A DNA stretch of 40,839 bases from Lentisphaerota bacterium. Its GTDB lineage: Bacteria; Verrucomicrobiota; Lentisphaeria; Victivallales; Victivallaceae. Shown here one piece after another: positions 29,155 through 38,041 of the stretch. Numbering within the stretch: position 1 is the first letter of the stretch; each line of letters begins with the position of its first letter. The notes beneath the pieces are model-generated. The model saw only the letters and a program-made list of their open reading frames with translations. It made no database searches and had not been told where the DNA came from. The stretch is taken from the NCBI GenBank assembly GCA_015061775.1, contig SUVY01000020.1, positions 1 through 40,839 on the forward strand, written 5' to 3'. The position numbers were made by a program, and so were the translations under genes.

Positions 29155-29855
29155 TATTTCGCCCTCGCCAATTCTTTAACGTTGACCTTGATACCGGGAG
29201 TCATAGTACCGGAGATGGTGCAGGAGATAAGATAAACTCCTTTAGCCGAACTCGGCTTGGCTTTGTTCACCGCATCCGCGATCGCATCAAAGTTGGCGAC
29301 CAGTGCGGCAGTCTCGAATGAGAGCTTGCCGAACGGAACGTGAACGCAGGCACCACGGTCTGCACGAAACTCAACTCGACCGGCCTTGGCGACCTTGACA
29401 GCCTCTCCGACAGCATCGGTAACAGTACCGGTTTTCGGATTCGGCATAAGACCGCGGGGACCCAGCTGACGACCGAGCGGACGAACCATTTTCATGGCGT
29501 CGGGAGTGGCAATCAGAATGTCAAAATCAGCATAGCCGTCTTTGATCTTCTGAACCAGATCCTCGTAACCCACAACGTCAGCACCTGCCTCAGTAGCCTC
29601 GGCAGCAGCAGGACCGTCGGCAACAACCGCGACTCTGACCGCTTTACCGGTTCCGCTGGGCAGCGCAACAGCGCCGCGGACCGTCTGATCGGACTTGCGG
29701 GGATCAATTCCGAGTTTGATCGCAACTTCTGCGGTCTGGTCGAATTTGACACCCGGCAGTTTTTTGAGCAGCTCAATAGCCTCTTCAAGAGTGTGGCGGA
29801 CATTGATATCGCCAACAACTTCGAGCTGCTGCTTGTACAGTTTACTTCTACGCAT
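29154..29855 (-). CDS. rplA: Ribosomal protein L1
   Basis: 233 residues from [14 protein letters not shown], the usual length. A longer in-frame extension on the same strand to 30026 overlaps rplK and was rejected. The start is preceded by GAGGTGG inside the end of rplK and overlaps that gene by 8 bp. Motifs: [13 protein letters not shown] and the RNA-binding N-terminal domain. It forms the L1 stalk that moves deacylated tRNA, and in many bacteria represses the rplK-rplA mRNA. Confidence 0.96.
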   Translation of the reverse strand: MRRSKLYKQQLEVVGDINVRHTLEEAIELLKKLPGVKFDQTAEVAIKLGIDPRKSDQTVRGAVALPSGTGKAVRVAVVADGPAAAEATEAGADVVGYEDLVQKIKDGYADFDILIATPDAMKMVRPLGRQLGPRGLMPNPKTGTVTDAVGEAVKVAKAGRVEFRADRGACVHVPFGKLSFETAALVANFDAIADAVNKAKPSSAKGVYLISCTISGTMTPGIKVNVKELARAK

Positions 29856-30276
29856 CGACCACCTCGATTCCCATACTGCGTGCGGTTCCTTCGATGATGC
29901 GCATCGCCGCTTCTTCGCTACGGGCGTTGATGTCTTCCTTCTTGATCTGCACGATCTCGCGGATCTGATCACGAGTGATCTTTCCCGCTTTCTCGCTGCC
30001 CGGCTTTTTGGCTCCGGACGCGACACCTGCTGCCTTCTTGATCAGAACTGCAGCTGGCGGAGATTTGCAGATAAAGGTGAAGCTACGATCCTGATAGACC
30101 GTAATCACCACAGGAATAACAGTACCGCTCTGAGCTTGAGTGGCGGCATTGAACTGCTTACAGAACTCCATAATGTTGCAACCGGCAGCACCAAGTGCGG
30201 GACCGATCGGCGGAGCCGGGTTAGCGGCACCGGCCGGAATTTGCAACCGGATCAAGCCTGTAACCTTCTTTGCCAT
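29848..30276 (-). CDS. rplK: Ribosomal protein L11
   Basis: 142 residues with [19 protein letters not shown] and the C-terminal rRNA-binding domain ([40 protein letters not shown] spans ~100-138). It binds the GTPase-associated centre of 23S rRNA with the stalk proteins and is needed for the RelA response. It overlaps the start of rplA. Confidence 0.97.
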   Translation of the reverse strand: MAKKVTGLIRLQIPAGAANPAPPIGPALGAAGCNIMEFCKQFNAATQAQSGTVIPVVITVYQDRSFTFICKSPPAAVLIKKAAGVASGAKKPGSEKAGKITRDQIREIVQIKKEDINARSEEAAMRIIEGTARSMGIEVVDA

Positions 30277-30305
30277 AGTTAAACTTCCTTACTTTTGAGT
30301 TTCAC

Positions 30306-30334
30306 GTGGTCTGAACCGGCAGGTATTCTGCCAC
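30306..30334 (-). promoter_or_regulatory. Small hairpin in the nusG-rplK spacer
   Basis: GTGGCAG / CTGCC...CCAC on the minus strand forms an inner 5-bp stem (GGCAG/CTGCC) and an outer GTGG/CCAC pair about 30 bp before rplK. L1-type repressor sites lie in this place in other bacteria; identity not shown. Confidence 0.3.
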
Positions 30335-30388
30335 ATAAAACACACCAAATTTTTAAGTAAAGTCTTGACTGTCTTTACTGACTGAACG

Positions 30389-31003
30389 TCAGCTCAGACG
30401 GTCAACCTGCCAGAACCCCAATTCAACCGGAGTGGAACGACCGAACACTGAGACGCTGATAACAAGTCTTCCGCGCTCACGATCGACCTCCTGAACGGTT
30501 CCTTCAAAGCCTTCGAACGCATCCTCTTTGATCTGGACACGATCACCGACTTCATAAATACACTTCTCAAGGCTGTGCTGCGCATCCTCTTCAGGACTGC
30601 GGCGCAGCTCTTCGATCTCACGATCAGTAAGCGGAATCGGACGGTTTCCGCCGCCGGGGAATCCCATGACTCCCTGCACTCCGCGAACAAAGTACCAAGC
30701 AGCCTCATTGATGCTGCCGTCTTCCTCGTAAAGATCCATACGAACAAAAACGTATCCGGGGAAAATCTTGCGCTTTGTATCGATCGGTTTTTTGCCGTTG
30801 CGATACTCTTTGACTGTCTCCATCGGGATAAACGCCTCATAGACTTTCAGCTGATCGCCCATGTTGATTTGACGCTGGATCGTATCGCGCACCTTATTCT
30901 CGTTTCCGGAAAGGGTCTGCACTACGAACCACTGTCCGCGATTATCCTGCTCCTCAACGGTCTCCTCGACCGGGAGGGCTGTGTTTTCGTTCATCTCATC
31001 CAT
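30389..31003 (-). CDS. nusG: Transcription termination/antitermination factor NusG
   Basis: 204 residues from the ATG at 31003; a TTG at 31015 and an ATG at 30994 are alternative starts, and the binding site does not decide clearly. The NGN domain (WFVVQTLSGNENKV, FPGYVFVRMDL, VMGFPGGGNRPIPL) is followed by a KOW domain (GDRVQIKEDAFEGFEGTVQEV). The N-terminus is longer and more acidic than in E. coli. It binds the RNA polymerase clamp and links it to Rho or S10. It follows secE by 21 bp. Confidence 0.95.
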   Translation of the reverse strand: MDEMNENTALPVEETVEEQDNRGQWFVVQTLSGNENKVRDTIQRQINMGDQLKVYEAFIPMETVKEYRNGKKPIDTKRKIFPGYVFVRMDLYEEDGSINEAAWYFVRGVQGVMGFPGGGNRPIPLTDREIEELRRSPEEDAQHSLEKCIYEVGDRVQIKEDAFEGFEGTVQEVDRERGRLVISVSVFGRSTPVELGFWQVDRLS

Positions 31004-31024
31004 ATACAATACCAAGCCTTACGC

Positions 31025-31252
31025 TTAATTGATATTTCCAACTGTAACCAGACGGATCACCAAACGGGCGACCTCATCCACTCCGGCAACGAAGCACGCC
31101 AGAACCAGCATGGCCACCACGACCAACACGGTTGACTCCGCCAACTGGCGACGGTCTGGCCAGGTACAACGACGCATCTCGGCAGCTGTTTCCGCAATAA
31201 AGCGGCGGGTCTTGCCGATAATCGAAAGGCTGTTCTGTTTCTCTTTATTCAT
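31025..31252 (-). CDS. secE: Preprotein translocase subunit SecE
   Basis: 75 residues from MNKEKQNS. Short form with one membrane segment (VLVVVAMLVLACFVAGVDE) after the conserved amphipathic segment ETAAEMRRCTWPDRRQL. It clamps SecY in the translocation channel. The longer reading frame upstream was rejected because it runs into the tRNA-Trp gene and lacks a binding site. Confidence 0.93.
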   Translation of the reverse strand: MNKEKQNSLSIIGKTRRFIAETAAEMRRCTWPDRRQLAESTVLVVVAMLVLACFVAGVDEVARLVIRLVTVGNIN

Positions 31253-31296
31253 CTTAACTATATCGCTTCTTTTGTCCGGTATAACATAAAAACAAT

Positions 31297-31373
31297 TGGC
31301 AGGAGAGGTGAGGCTCGAACTCACGACCTGCGGTTTTGGAGACCGCTGCTCTAGCCAACTGAGCTACTCTCCT
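31297..31373 (-). tRNA. trpT: tRNA-Trp (CCA)
   Basis: A full cloverleaf on the minus strand: acceptor AGGAGAG/CTCTCCT, D arm with AGCTCAGTTGG, anticodon stem GCGGT/ACCGC around CTCCAAA (anticodon CCA), T arm with GTTCGAGCC, discriminator G and an encoded CCA end. It lies just upstream of secE, a common arrangement. Confidence 0.95.
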
Positions 31374-31452
31374 GCAAAAGCAGCCACTTGAAGGTGACTT
31401 CGCCGACTTAACGCGCCGGCAACGCGCTTTTGCAAAACCTTACCGACTTGCG

Positions 31453-31605
31453 TCAGCGGGTTTCTTTGTGCAAGGTGTGCTTCTGCTCAAACTTGCAATA
31501 CTTCTTTTTCTCAAGGCGCTCAGGAGTGTTGCGCTTCTCTTTCATCGTCGTATAGTTGCGACGCTTGCACTCAGTGCACTCCAAAATAACCAGTTCACGG
31601 GCCAT
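31453..31605 (-). CDS. rpmG: Ribosomal protein L33
   Basis: A 50-residue gene: [20 protein letters not shown] at the start, then [20 protein letters not shown], then [10 protein letters not shown]. It is the L33 of the large subunit, placed between tuf and tRNA-Trp/secE as in many bacteria. Three of the four zinc-binding cysteines are present (Cys10, Cys13, Cys37); the fourth position, expected at residue 40, is Glu. The zinc site is therefore incomplete or uses another ligand. Confidence 0.93.
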   Translation of the reverse strand: MARELVILECTECKRRNYTTMKEKRNTPERLEKKKYCKFEQKHTLHKETR

Positions 31606-31625
31606 AACAGCACCACTTATTTGTA

Positions 31626-31647
31626 TTTTGCAGATCGATCTGCAAAA
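31626..31647 (-). promoter_or_regulatory. Perfect 22-bp palindrome before rpmG
   Basis: The arms TTTTGCAGATC and GATCTGCAAAA are contiguous and perfectly complementary, 20 bp upstream of the rpmG start. It could form a hairpin near the ribosome binding site or be a protein operator. Confidence 0.4.
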
Positions 31648-31671
31648 AGCATTTACTCTTTACGATAATTA

Positions 31672-31702
31672 TCCCGAACCGCTATTTTTCGGCGGTTCGG
31701 GA
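31672..31702 (-). terminator. Hairpin after tuf (attenuator or processing site)
   Basis: A perfect 11-bp stem, TCCCGAACCGC / GCGGTTCGGGA, with a 9-base loop, 20 bp after the tuf stop. There is no U-run (TAATTATC follows), so partial termination or RNA processing is likelier than full termination. Confidence 0.5.
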
Positions 31703-31722
31703 TTTGTCACAAACTCAAGTTA

Positions 31723-32919
31723 TTACTTGACGATCTCAGTGACTCGGCCGGAGGCGACGGTACGTCCACCTTCGCGGATAGCGAAGCGGAGTCCCTTCTC
31801 CATGGCGATCGGAGCGATCAGCTCAACGGAGATGCTGGTGTTATCGCCAGGCATGACCATCTCGACACCCTCGGAGAGAGTGATGGTTCCGGTGACGTCA
31901 GTGGTACGGAAGTAGAACTGAGGACGATAGTTGTTGAAGAACGGGGTGTGACGTCCACCTTCCTCTTTGCTCAGGACGTAGATCTCGCCCTTGAACTGGG
32001 TGTGCGGGGTCACGCTGCCCGGCTTGGCAAGAACCTGACCACGGCAGACATCTTCTTTCTTGGTGCCGCGGAGCAGGCAGCCGACGTTATCGCCAGCCTC
32101 GCCCTGATCGAGCAGCTTACGGAACATTTCGATACCGGTGACGGTGGTCTTGACGGTATCGCGGATACCGACGATCTCAACCTCATCGCTGAGTTTGATG
32201 ATTCCGCGCTCGATACGTCCGGTAACAACGGTACCACGACCTTCGATTGAGAACACGTCTTCGATCGGCATCAGGAAGGGCTGATCAACGTCACGAGCCG
32301 GCTCGGGAACGAAGTCATCGACAGCATCCATCAGCTCGATGATGCATTTGCAGGCATCATCATCGGGGTTACCCTCGGCCTCAACAGCCTTGAGAGCGGA
32401 TCCCTTGATGATCGGAGTGTCATCGCCGGGGAAGTCGTATTTGCTCAGGAGCTCACGGATCTCCATCTCGACGAGGTCGAGCAGCTCGGGATCATCAACC
32501 TGATCAACTTTGTTCATGAAGACGACGATGGCGGGAACGCCGACCTGACGGGCGAGCAGAACGTGCTCGTAGGTCTGAGCCATGGGGCCGTCGGTAGAAG
32601 CGATCACGAGGATGGCTCCGTCCATCTGGGCGGCACCGGTGATCATGTTCTTAACATAGTCAGCGTGTCCGGGGCAGTCAACGTGAGCATAGTGACGTTT
32701 CTCGGTCTGATACTCAACGTGAGAGGTGTTGATGGTAATTCCGCGCTCGCGCTCTTCGGGAGCGTTATCGATGTCAGCGTAGTTCTTCAGCTCGCCACCG
32801 TGTTTACGCGCCATGGTCATGGTGATCGCGGCGGTAAGAGTGGTCTTACCATGGTCAACGTGACCAATGGTACCGATGTTGACGTGCGGCTTAGTTCTTT
32901 CGAATTTTTCCTTAGCCAT
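31723..32919 (-). CDS. tuf: Translation elongation factor Tu
   Basis: 398 residues, full length. GHVDHGKTT (19-27), [32 protein letters not shown], and domains II and III with [11 protein letters not shown]. It delivers aminoacyl-tRNA to the ribosome. Strong CGGAGG-type binding site upstream. It stands between tRNA-Thr and rpmG, the tufB position, and no second tuf is next to fusA. Confidence 0.98.
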   Translation of the reverse strand: MAKEKFERTKPHVNIGTIGHVDHGKTTLTAAITMTMARKHGGELKNYADIDNAPEERERGITINTSHVEYQTEKRHYAHVDCPGHADYVKNMITGAAQMDGAILVIASTDGPMAQTYEHVLLARQVGVPAIVVFMNKVDQVDDPELLDLVEMEIRELLSKYDFPGDDTPIIKGSALKAVEAEGNPDDDACKCIIELMDAVDDFVPEPARDVDQPFLMPIEDVFSIEGRGTVVTGRIERGIIKLSDEVEIVGIRDTVKTTVTGIEMFRKLLDQGEAGDNVGCLLRGTKKEDVCRGQVLAKPGSVTPHTQFKGEIYVLSKEEGGRHTPFFNNYRPQFYFRTTDVTGTITLSEGVEMVMPGDNTSISVELIAPIAMEKGLRFAIREGGRTVASGRVTEIVK

Positions 32920-32979
32920 TTTCTGGTCCTCCGTTATGGGGTTTGTTTTTTTGAATTCAATGAAATCACTACTAAAAAA

Positions 32980-33055
32980 TGGAGCCTACATCCGGACTTG
33001 AACCGGAGACCTCATCCTTACCAAGGATGTGCTCTACCGACTGAGCTATGTAGGC
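32980..33055 (-). tRNA. thrT: tRNA-Thr (GGT)
   Basis: Cloverleaf on the minus strand: acceptor GCCTACA/TGTAGGC, anticodon stem CATCC/GGATG around TTGGTAA (anticodon GGT), T loop GTTCAAGTC, discriminator T and encoded CCA. It is directly upstream of tuf. Confidence 0.95.
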
Positions 33056-33072
33056 ATTCTTACCAAAAAAAA

Positions 33073-33157
33073 TGGTACTCGAGGGGGGACTTGAACCCCC
33101 AAGGTTTGCACCATATGGACCTCAACCATACGCGTCTGCCAATTCCGCCACCCGAGC
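33073..33157 (-). tRNA. leuU: tRNA-Leu (GAG)
   Basis: An 85-base class II tRNA on the minus strand. Acceptor GCTCGGG pairs with CTCGAGT (two G.U pairs), anticodon stem TATGG/CCATA around TTGAGGT (anticodon GAG), a variable arm, GGGGGTTCAAGTCCCCC T arm and encoded CCA. First gene of the long core run. Confidence 0.93.
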
Positions 33158-33204
33158 ATCTTAAATTTTCACGTTTCAATCTGTTTCGATTGAGAACAGT
33201 TCTT

Positions 33205-33232
33205 AATATAATGGTGATTTTGTTTTTTGCAA
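33205..33232 (-). promoter_or_regulatory. Promoter of the tRNA-tuf-rpoBC-str-S10 run
   Basis: On the minus strand TTGCAA (33227-33232), a 16-bp spacer and TATATT (33205-33210), about 48 bp before tRNA-Leu. No other good promoter is seen between the U32 gene and this tRNA. Confidence 0.6.
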
Positions 33233-33290
33233 ATCAGTTTTGCACTTTTTTTGCACTTTTTTCGCATTTTTTTTAGATTTTCAGCGTATT

Positions 33291-35516
33291 TCAGTGCAAT
33301 TCCCCCTCATAATTGAAGGTTTCCGCCTCAGTCACTCTCCAAGTGGCATTGGTCAGATCGTAGTAGTCAAAACATCTTTCCATACGCGGGATCGAAAAAA
33401 CCGGACGTGCATACAGCCGGGTCAGACGGCTTTTTTTATCAAAACGCACTTCAAATTCGTTTTTACGGTTGTCGCGCAGCTCCCCTTCCACAGGAAGATT
33501 CGCCCTGGTCGTAAGAAGCGCAGGCCGTCCGTAGCGGTAAAGCTCCACGGGAAGCGGAGATTTCTCCACCATAGCTTCGACCGCAGCCTTTTCAAGCTCT
33601 ATATGCGCCATCACCTTGCCAGCTCCAAGACGCTCAAGCTCCAGCGCAGCGCAGCTGTTGCACACAGGAAGCGGTGTCGAAGCACTTATTACTATATCAC
33701 TGTATTTATCCAGCAGCGCAAATCCATAAAGCGATGTCACCCTGAAACGGCGTATTCCAAGACGGTATGCGTTTTCCACAGCTTTGGCTACGGAATTCAC
33801 CCTGTCCTCGCTGACAAACTCCGGCAATATCGCCTCGCTGCACTCTTTACTTACATCAAATACATTCATTGCCCGGATAGCATTGCGGTTGCCGGGCTCG
33901 GCTCCGCGTACCTTGACAGCTACGGTTTCGATCATCTTTGCCGGAAGCTCATATTGCGGTGCCAATGCATTGTACTCGCGCCGGAATTTCTCGAGCGCGA
34001 CTCCGCTTGAGTCGATGACTCCGCCGTTTGCCAGGTGTTTTTTTGCGAATTTCCAAAACTCGCGCCGCAGCTCTTTGAGCACCGATGCAGGAAGGAAATA
34101 TTTTCCATCTATATATATAGTACATGCTCCCAGCTCGAAACGGTCGGAGTCCGCCGCTGCAAATTCGTTTTTCAACTGGGCTTCGTCCGCAGGACGGCGT
34201 TCTGCAGTCTGAAGATCAAGTTCAAAGCTCCAATCAGGCAGAATGGTATTGCCGGACTTTACGGTTATCCCTTTCTGAGTGAGCGTGATATCAAGGTCAA
34301 CGCGCATACGTTTTTCAGGAAGAGCGGCAACGCGGGCAGAGTAGTCTCCGAAGCTCTCGCCGATCTTGAAGATTATTCCACGGTCGGGAACGGGTTTGTC
34401 GCAGCAGACAAAAACCCGGTCTCCCGCCTTTGCACGTTTCGCGGGATCGTTGTTTACAAATATCTTGGTGAGACTGACAGCAGGACCATCGTCTCCGCCG
34501 AGCGGCTGGATACGCAAACGGTCTCCGAGACCGACACGGCGGGTCGCGGTAAATCCGAACCCGTCTTCGGCAACGGCTTCAACGCTTCCGCAACGGATAC
34601 CGGTGGCTCCGATGGAGTCGTGTTTTATCAGCTCTCCGAAACTCTTTTCGCGGTAAAATCCGCTCGACCACTTGCGTCCGCAGGTGCGGCTCAGCATCTC
34701 CCTTGCCTCTCCGATACGGTCGTTGAACTCGTCGCGCGGGCAGTCGAGCATCATGCGGTAGGCGGAAACAGCTGCCGTTACATAATCAGGCTGGCGCAGA
34801 CGCCCCTCGATCTTCAAACTCTCAACTCCGATATCGCTCAACTCAGGAATCAACTCAAGCGCAGCAAGATCCTGCGGAGAGAAGAAAAAGCCGTTTCCAT
34901 CCTTGGAGTAGTAGCGGCGGCGGCAGGGCTGTTTGCATTTTCCGCGGTTTCCGCTGAATCCCCCCATGTGGGAGGAGAAGAGACAGCAGCCGGAAAGACT
35001 GCAGCAGAGTGCGCCGTGGATGAACACCTCTATCTCAAGAGATGTCTTGCTGCGGATAGTACGCAACTCCTCCATCGTCACCTGACGTTCGAGCACTACG
35101 CGTTTGAGTCCGAGCTTTTCAGCCACTTCCAGCCCTGCGGAGTTATGAAATCCCATCTGGGTCGAACCGTGGAGCTCCAGCCCCGGGAAATACTCTCTTG
35201 CTATCCTGAGAACTCCGAGATCCTGCACCAGAAGAGCGTCAGGATTCATCTCATTCAAACATGAAAGCATCTCCACAAGCTCGGGAAGTTCCATCTCTTT
35301 TATCAATGTATTCAGTGTCACATAGACTTTTTTGCGGTTGCGGTGGGCGTAATCGATCACTCGCGCCATTGTGTCGGCATCGAAGTTTTCTCCGCGTTCG
35401 CGGGCATTGAATTTGCTCAGACCGGCATACACGGCGTCGGCTCCGGCATCGAATGCCGCAAGCGCGGATGCAGGAGTTCCGGCGGGAGCGAGAAGTTCAG
35501 GAAGTTTGGCTTTCAT
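33291..35516 (-). CDS. U32 peptidase-family protein, RlhA-like
   Basis: 741 residues. The N-terminal TIM-barrel part starts LPELLAPAGTPASALAAFDAGADAVYAGL and holds the U32 signature EVFIHGALCCSLSGCCLFSS (about residues 167-186), followed by NRGKCKQPCRRRY; these cysteines hold an iron-sulfur cluster in characterised relatives. The long C-terminal part fits the DUF3656 region of E. coli RlhA (YdcP), which hydroxylates C2501 of 23S rRNA. The family name peptidase is historical; a role in RNA modification is likelier here, supported by the rRNA-type methyltransferase and GGQ protein in the same operon. Last gene of the operon, 6 bp after the permease; no clear terminator follows. Confidence 0.8.
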   Translation of the reverse strand: MKAKLPELLAPAGTPASALAAFDAGADAVYAGLSKFNARERGENFDADTMARVIDYAHRNRKKVYVTLNTLIKEMELPELVEMLSCLNEMNPDALLVQDLGVLRIAREYFPGLELHGSTQMGFHNSAGLEVAEKLGLKRVVLERQVTMEELRTIRSKTSLEIEVFIHGALCCSLSGCCLFSSHMGGFSGNRGKCKQPCRRRYYSKDGNGFFFSPQDLAALELIPELSDIGVESLKIEGRLRQPDYVTAAVSAYRMMLDCPRDEFNDRIGEAREMLSRTCGRKWSSGFYREKSFGELIKHDSIGATGIRCGSVEAVAEDGFGFTATRRVGLGDRLRIQPLGGDDGPAVSLTKIFVNNDPAKRAKAGDRVFVCCDKPVPDRGIIFKIGESFGDYSARVAALPEKRMRVDLDITLTQKGITVKSGNTILPDWSFELDLQTAERRPADEAQLKNEFAAADSDRFELGACTIYIDGKYFLPASVLKELRREFWKFAKKHLANGGVIDSSGVALEKFRREYNALAPQYELPAKMIETVAVKVRGAEPGNRNAIRAMNVFDVSKECSEAILPEFVSEDRVNSVAKAVENAYRLGIRRFRVTSLYGFALLDKYSDIVISASTPLPVCNSCAALELERLGAGKVMAHIELEKAAVEAMVEKSPLPVELYRYGRPALLTTRANLPVEGELRDNRKNEFEVRFDKKSRLTRLYARPVFSIPRMERCFDYYDLTNATWRVTEAETFNYEGELH

Positions 35517-35522
35517 TATTGT

Positions 35523-36701
35523 TTACTCCAATCTTATGCGCGGGTCTGCCCATGCGTATGCAAGGTCTGCCAGCAGATTTATTGTCACAAAAAGCAGCGC
35601 ACTCAGAACGACGATCGCCTTGAGCAGCTGGATATCCGAATTGTAGAGGGCGTCAACTCCGGCAAATCCGAGCCCAGGAATTCCGAAAAACGACTCGAGC
35701 AGCAGACTGCCGGTGAAAAGAAAGGGTAGTCCAGCGCTCGCCCGGGTGATTATCTGTATCCCCGCATTGCGCAGCAGGTGTTTTGCATATACCTTGAAAG
35801 GAGATACTCCTTTGGAAACCGCTGTGCGAAGATACTCGCGCTTCAACTCATCGACAAATACTGTACGGAAAAACCGCACATTCGCTCCGATGCCGCACAA
35901 TACTCCGACGATGACCGGAAGAAACAAGTGGCGGAGCGTTCCGTACCCCCAGAGCGGAAAGAGGTCGAGCGTATATCCGAGAAACCATTGACTCAGAATT
36001 ATCACCACCAGATAACTCACACTCATTCCTGCGACAGACAGCAGAACCAGCATTTTATCTATTGCTGTATTGCGGAACGCCGCTGCAGCAAGCGCAAACA
36101 GAACTCCGAAAAAGATCTCTCCGGCAAATATCGGCAGCATCAGAAACAGCGATGGAAGGATACAGCGTTTGAGGATATCTTTTATCGGCTCTCCGGTCGA
36201 AAGGGTCTCTCCGAAATCAAAGAAACTCACGTAGGGAAAACTTTTTTTGAACGACACTATCTCGCTGAACGTGCGGATAAACTGTGAATTAAAGGGGTTT
36301 TTCTGTCTTCTGAAAACCTCAGCCAGTACGACTTTTTCTGCATCGTCAAGTTTCACCGTCAGCTCCGGAGAAGCGTCATTGACCTCTATCTCACGCTTCC
36401 TGCAGTTGCTTTTCACCCGCAAAACCACGCCTTCGTCTGGAAAATTGCGCGTAAACACCACCTCCTGCGGCAAAATCCTGCTGCTGTACGCCTCGCTGCG
36501 GCAGAGATATCCGAAAAACAGCGGAAGGTCGCTTCCAAGTTTTCTCCGCAGAGAATCAATTTCCTGCGGACGGGCATCCTTGCCCAATGCCGCCGCGGCG
36601 GGGTCCCCTGCCCCCATCCGGAACAGGACAAAGGTCATCATCACTACTCCAATGATGATGAACACCGAATATCCCATGCGGCGCAAGATGTATTTCAGCA
36701 T
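35523..36701 (-). CDS. ABC transporter permease, DppB/OppB type, large periplasmic insert
   Basis: 392 residues. First membrane helix at ~10-30, then about 130 mainly polar residues (35-165) before the remaining five helices. The conserved EAA loop REYLRTAVSKGVSPFKVYAKHLLRNAG and the SLLLESFFGIPGLG motif are typical of peptide/nickel permeases. OppB proteins usually have a shorter first loop. No partner permease, ATPase or binding protein is adjacent: neighbours are a GGQ protein and the U32 protein. It must use partners encoded elsewhere, or lies here through operon rearrangement. Substrate unknown; oligopeptide is only a guess. Confidence 0.8.
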   Translation of the reverse strand: MLKYILRRMGYSVFIIIGVVMMTFVLFRMGAGDPAAAALGKDARPQEIDSLRRKLGSDLPLFFGYLCRSEAYSSRILPQEVVFTRNFPDEGVVLRVKSNCRKREIEVNDASPELTVKLDDAEKVVLAEVFRRQKNPFNSQFIRTFSEIVSFKKSFPYVSFFDFGETLSTGEPIKDILKRCILPSLFLMLPIFAGEIFFGVLFALAAAAFRNTAIDKMLVLLSVAGMSVSYLVVIILSQWFLGYTLDLFPLWGYGTLRHLFLPVIVGVLCGIGANVRFFRTVFVDELKREYLRTAVSKGVSPFKVYAKHLLRNAGIQIITRASAGLPFLFTGSLLLESFFGIPGLGFAGVDALYNSDIQLLKAIVVLSALLFVTINLLADLAYAWADPRIRLE

Positions 36702-36707
36702 ATTTCC

Positions 36708-37184
36708 TCAGGGGTGTACCGCAGGCAGTCCTGAACTGCGGCGCATATTATTATAGTAAGTAAAAAGTTCTTTGTCGCGGCTGATGGTCTTGAGCAGACT
36801 GCTGGAAGACACTCCGCAGCGTTCAGCGGCTGAACGGTAATCGAGAGCTGTTTCCGTCAGGAGATCCAGCAGTTTTGCAACAAAAAGCGGGTAATCTGCG
36901 TGGTCGAGAGCACAGACAGGACGATCAAACGGAGTGTACTCCTCACGAACGCTGTACGCAAGGCGCATACGAAGTTTGGCGAGCGCTATACTGCGGTTGC
37001 GGTGCTGGCTGCGCTCGGTGCAGTCTTCAGCAGATAAACCGTACTCCTCAAGCTTCACACGCACCGCGCTGGAGGTCTTATTTCGTTTCTGACCTCCATT
37101 GCCGGTCGCTTTGAAGAACTCTATCTTGCAGAGTGCAGAGAGCTCCTCATCGCTCATTGTCAAAATCCTGTCGCGTTCTGACAT
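36708..37184 (-). CDS. Release-factor-like GGQ protein
   Basis: 158 residues. The catalytic loop TGNGGQKRNKTSSAVR (GGQ at 30-32) is that of class I release factors and hydrolyses peptidyl-tRNA on the ribosome. There is no codon-recognition domain. The C-terminal part (~95-158) is helical with a DYRSAAERCGVSSSSLLKTI segment rather than the basic tail of ArfB, so it belongs to the short release-factor-like group that includes mitochondrial C12orf65/MTRFR types. A ribosome-rescue role is inferred. It lies 5 bp from the methyltransferase gene and 6 bp from the permease gene. Confidence 0.82.
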   Translation of the reverse strand: MSERDRILTMSDEELSALCKIEFFKATGNGGQKRNKTSSAVRVKLEEYGLSAEDCTERSQHRNRSIALAKLRMRLAYSVREEYTPFDRPVCALDHADYPLFVAKLLDLLTETALDYRSAAERCGVSSSSLLKTISRDKELFTYYNNMRRSSGLPAVHP

Positions 37185-37189
37185 TGAAC

Positions 37190-38035
37190 TTAATCCGCAA
37201 GGTATCTCACACAGACTCCGGCGGGAAGAACTCTGCCGGTGCTTTCCGGAATAGTCATCTCAAATGACTCGAAACTGCCTTTTCCGGGAAACGCCTCGCG
37301 TATCATACGCTCGAGCACAAGAAGCGAAAATCCCGGTGAGTGGCAACTCAGAACCAGGGTAAAACGCTTGTCTCTGTTTCTGAGAGCAGCACAGTCGGCG
37401 AGCAATTTGGGCAGATCAGTCTCTATTTTCCATACCTCTCCCTTGTTGCCGCGTCCGAATGACGGAGGATCGAGCGCAATAAGATCATAACGGTTTTCAC
37501 GGCGCAGTTCGCGCTGGACAAATTTTTTGACATCATCTACTATCCAGCGGATGGTCGAAGGAACCTGCGGGTTGTGGGTCAAGTTCTCTTTTCCCCAATC
37601 GACCATGCCCTGCGCGGCGTCAAGGTGACACGCGGAGGCTCCGGTCTGCGCCATAGCCATACTGCCGATCCCGGAGTATCCGAACAAATTGAGAGCTTTG
37701 TCTCCGGCTCCTATGCGCTCGGCAAAAAACTCCCAGTTGGAGTACTGCTCAGCGAAAAATCCGAGGTGTCCGAACCCCGTGGGCTTCATAATAAGATCAA
37801 ATCCACCCCACTCAGCCAGCCAGGACTGGGGAATCCGGCTGCGGAATTTCCAGTTTCCCGAGCCGTCACTGTTGCGGCTGAAAACCGCATCCGCAGCCAG
37901 CCACTCCTCATCAGGAAGAGAGGGTGACCAGAAGGCATTGAGCGCAGGACGAACCAGGCGGTAGGGACCGACCTGTTCGAGTTTTTTCAGATTTCCGCTG
38001 TCAAGCAGGCGGTAAGGTTCAGCTTTGCGTGCCAT
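37190..38035 (-). CDS. SAM-dependent methyltransferase, RlmI-like
   Basis: 281 residues. Class I methyltransferase fold: SAM-binding NLFGYSGIGSMAMAQ (116-130), acidic DAAQGMVDWGKENL, DDVKKFVQRE and the DPPSFGRG catalytic-type motif at 189-196. This matches COG1092-type enzymes such as RlmI/RlmL that methylate 23S rRNA. It lacks an obvious PUA domain at its N-terminus, which RlmI has, and is shorter. Target nucleotide unknown. In operon with nagA (6 bp) and the GGQ gene (5 bp). Confidence 0.8.
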   Translation of the reverse strand: MARKAEPYRLLDSGNLKKLEQVGPYRLVRPALNAFWSPSLPDEEWLAADAVFSRNSDGSGNWKFRSRIPQSWLAEWGGFDLIMKPTGFGHLGFFAEQYSNWEFFAERIGAGDKALNLFGYSGIGSMAMAQTGASACHLDAAQGMVDWGKENLTHNPQVPSTIRWIVDDVKKFVQRELRRENRYDLIALDPPSFGRGNKGEVWKIETDLPKLLADCAALRNRDKRFTLVLSCHSPGFSLLVLERMIREAFPGKGSFESFEMTIPESTGRVLPAGVCVRYLAD

Positions 38036-38041
38036 GATATA

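Noticed and set aside
29856-30026. N-terminal extension of rplA by 57 residues
   Set aside because: It overlaps rplK in another frame, is Arg/Ser-rich as shadow frames are, and L1 normally begins at MRRSKLYK with the GAGGTGG site.
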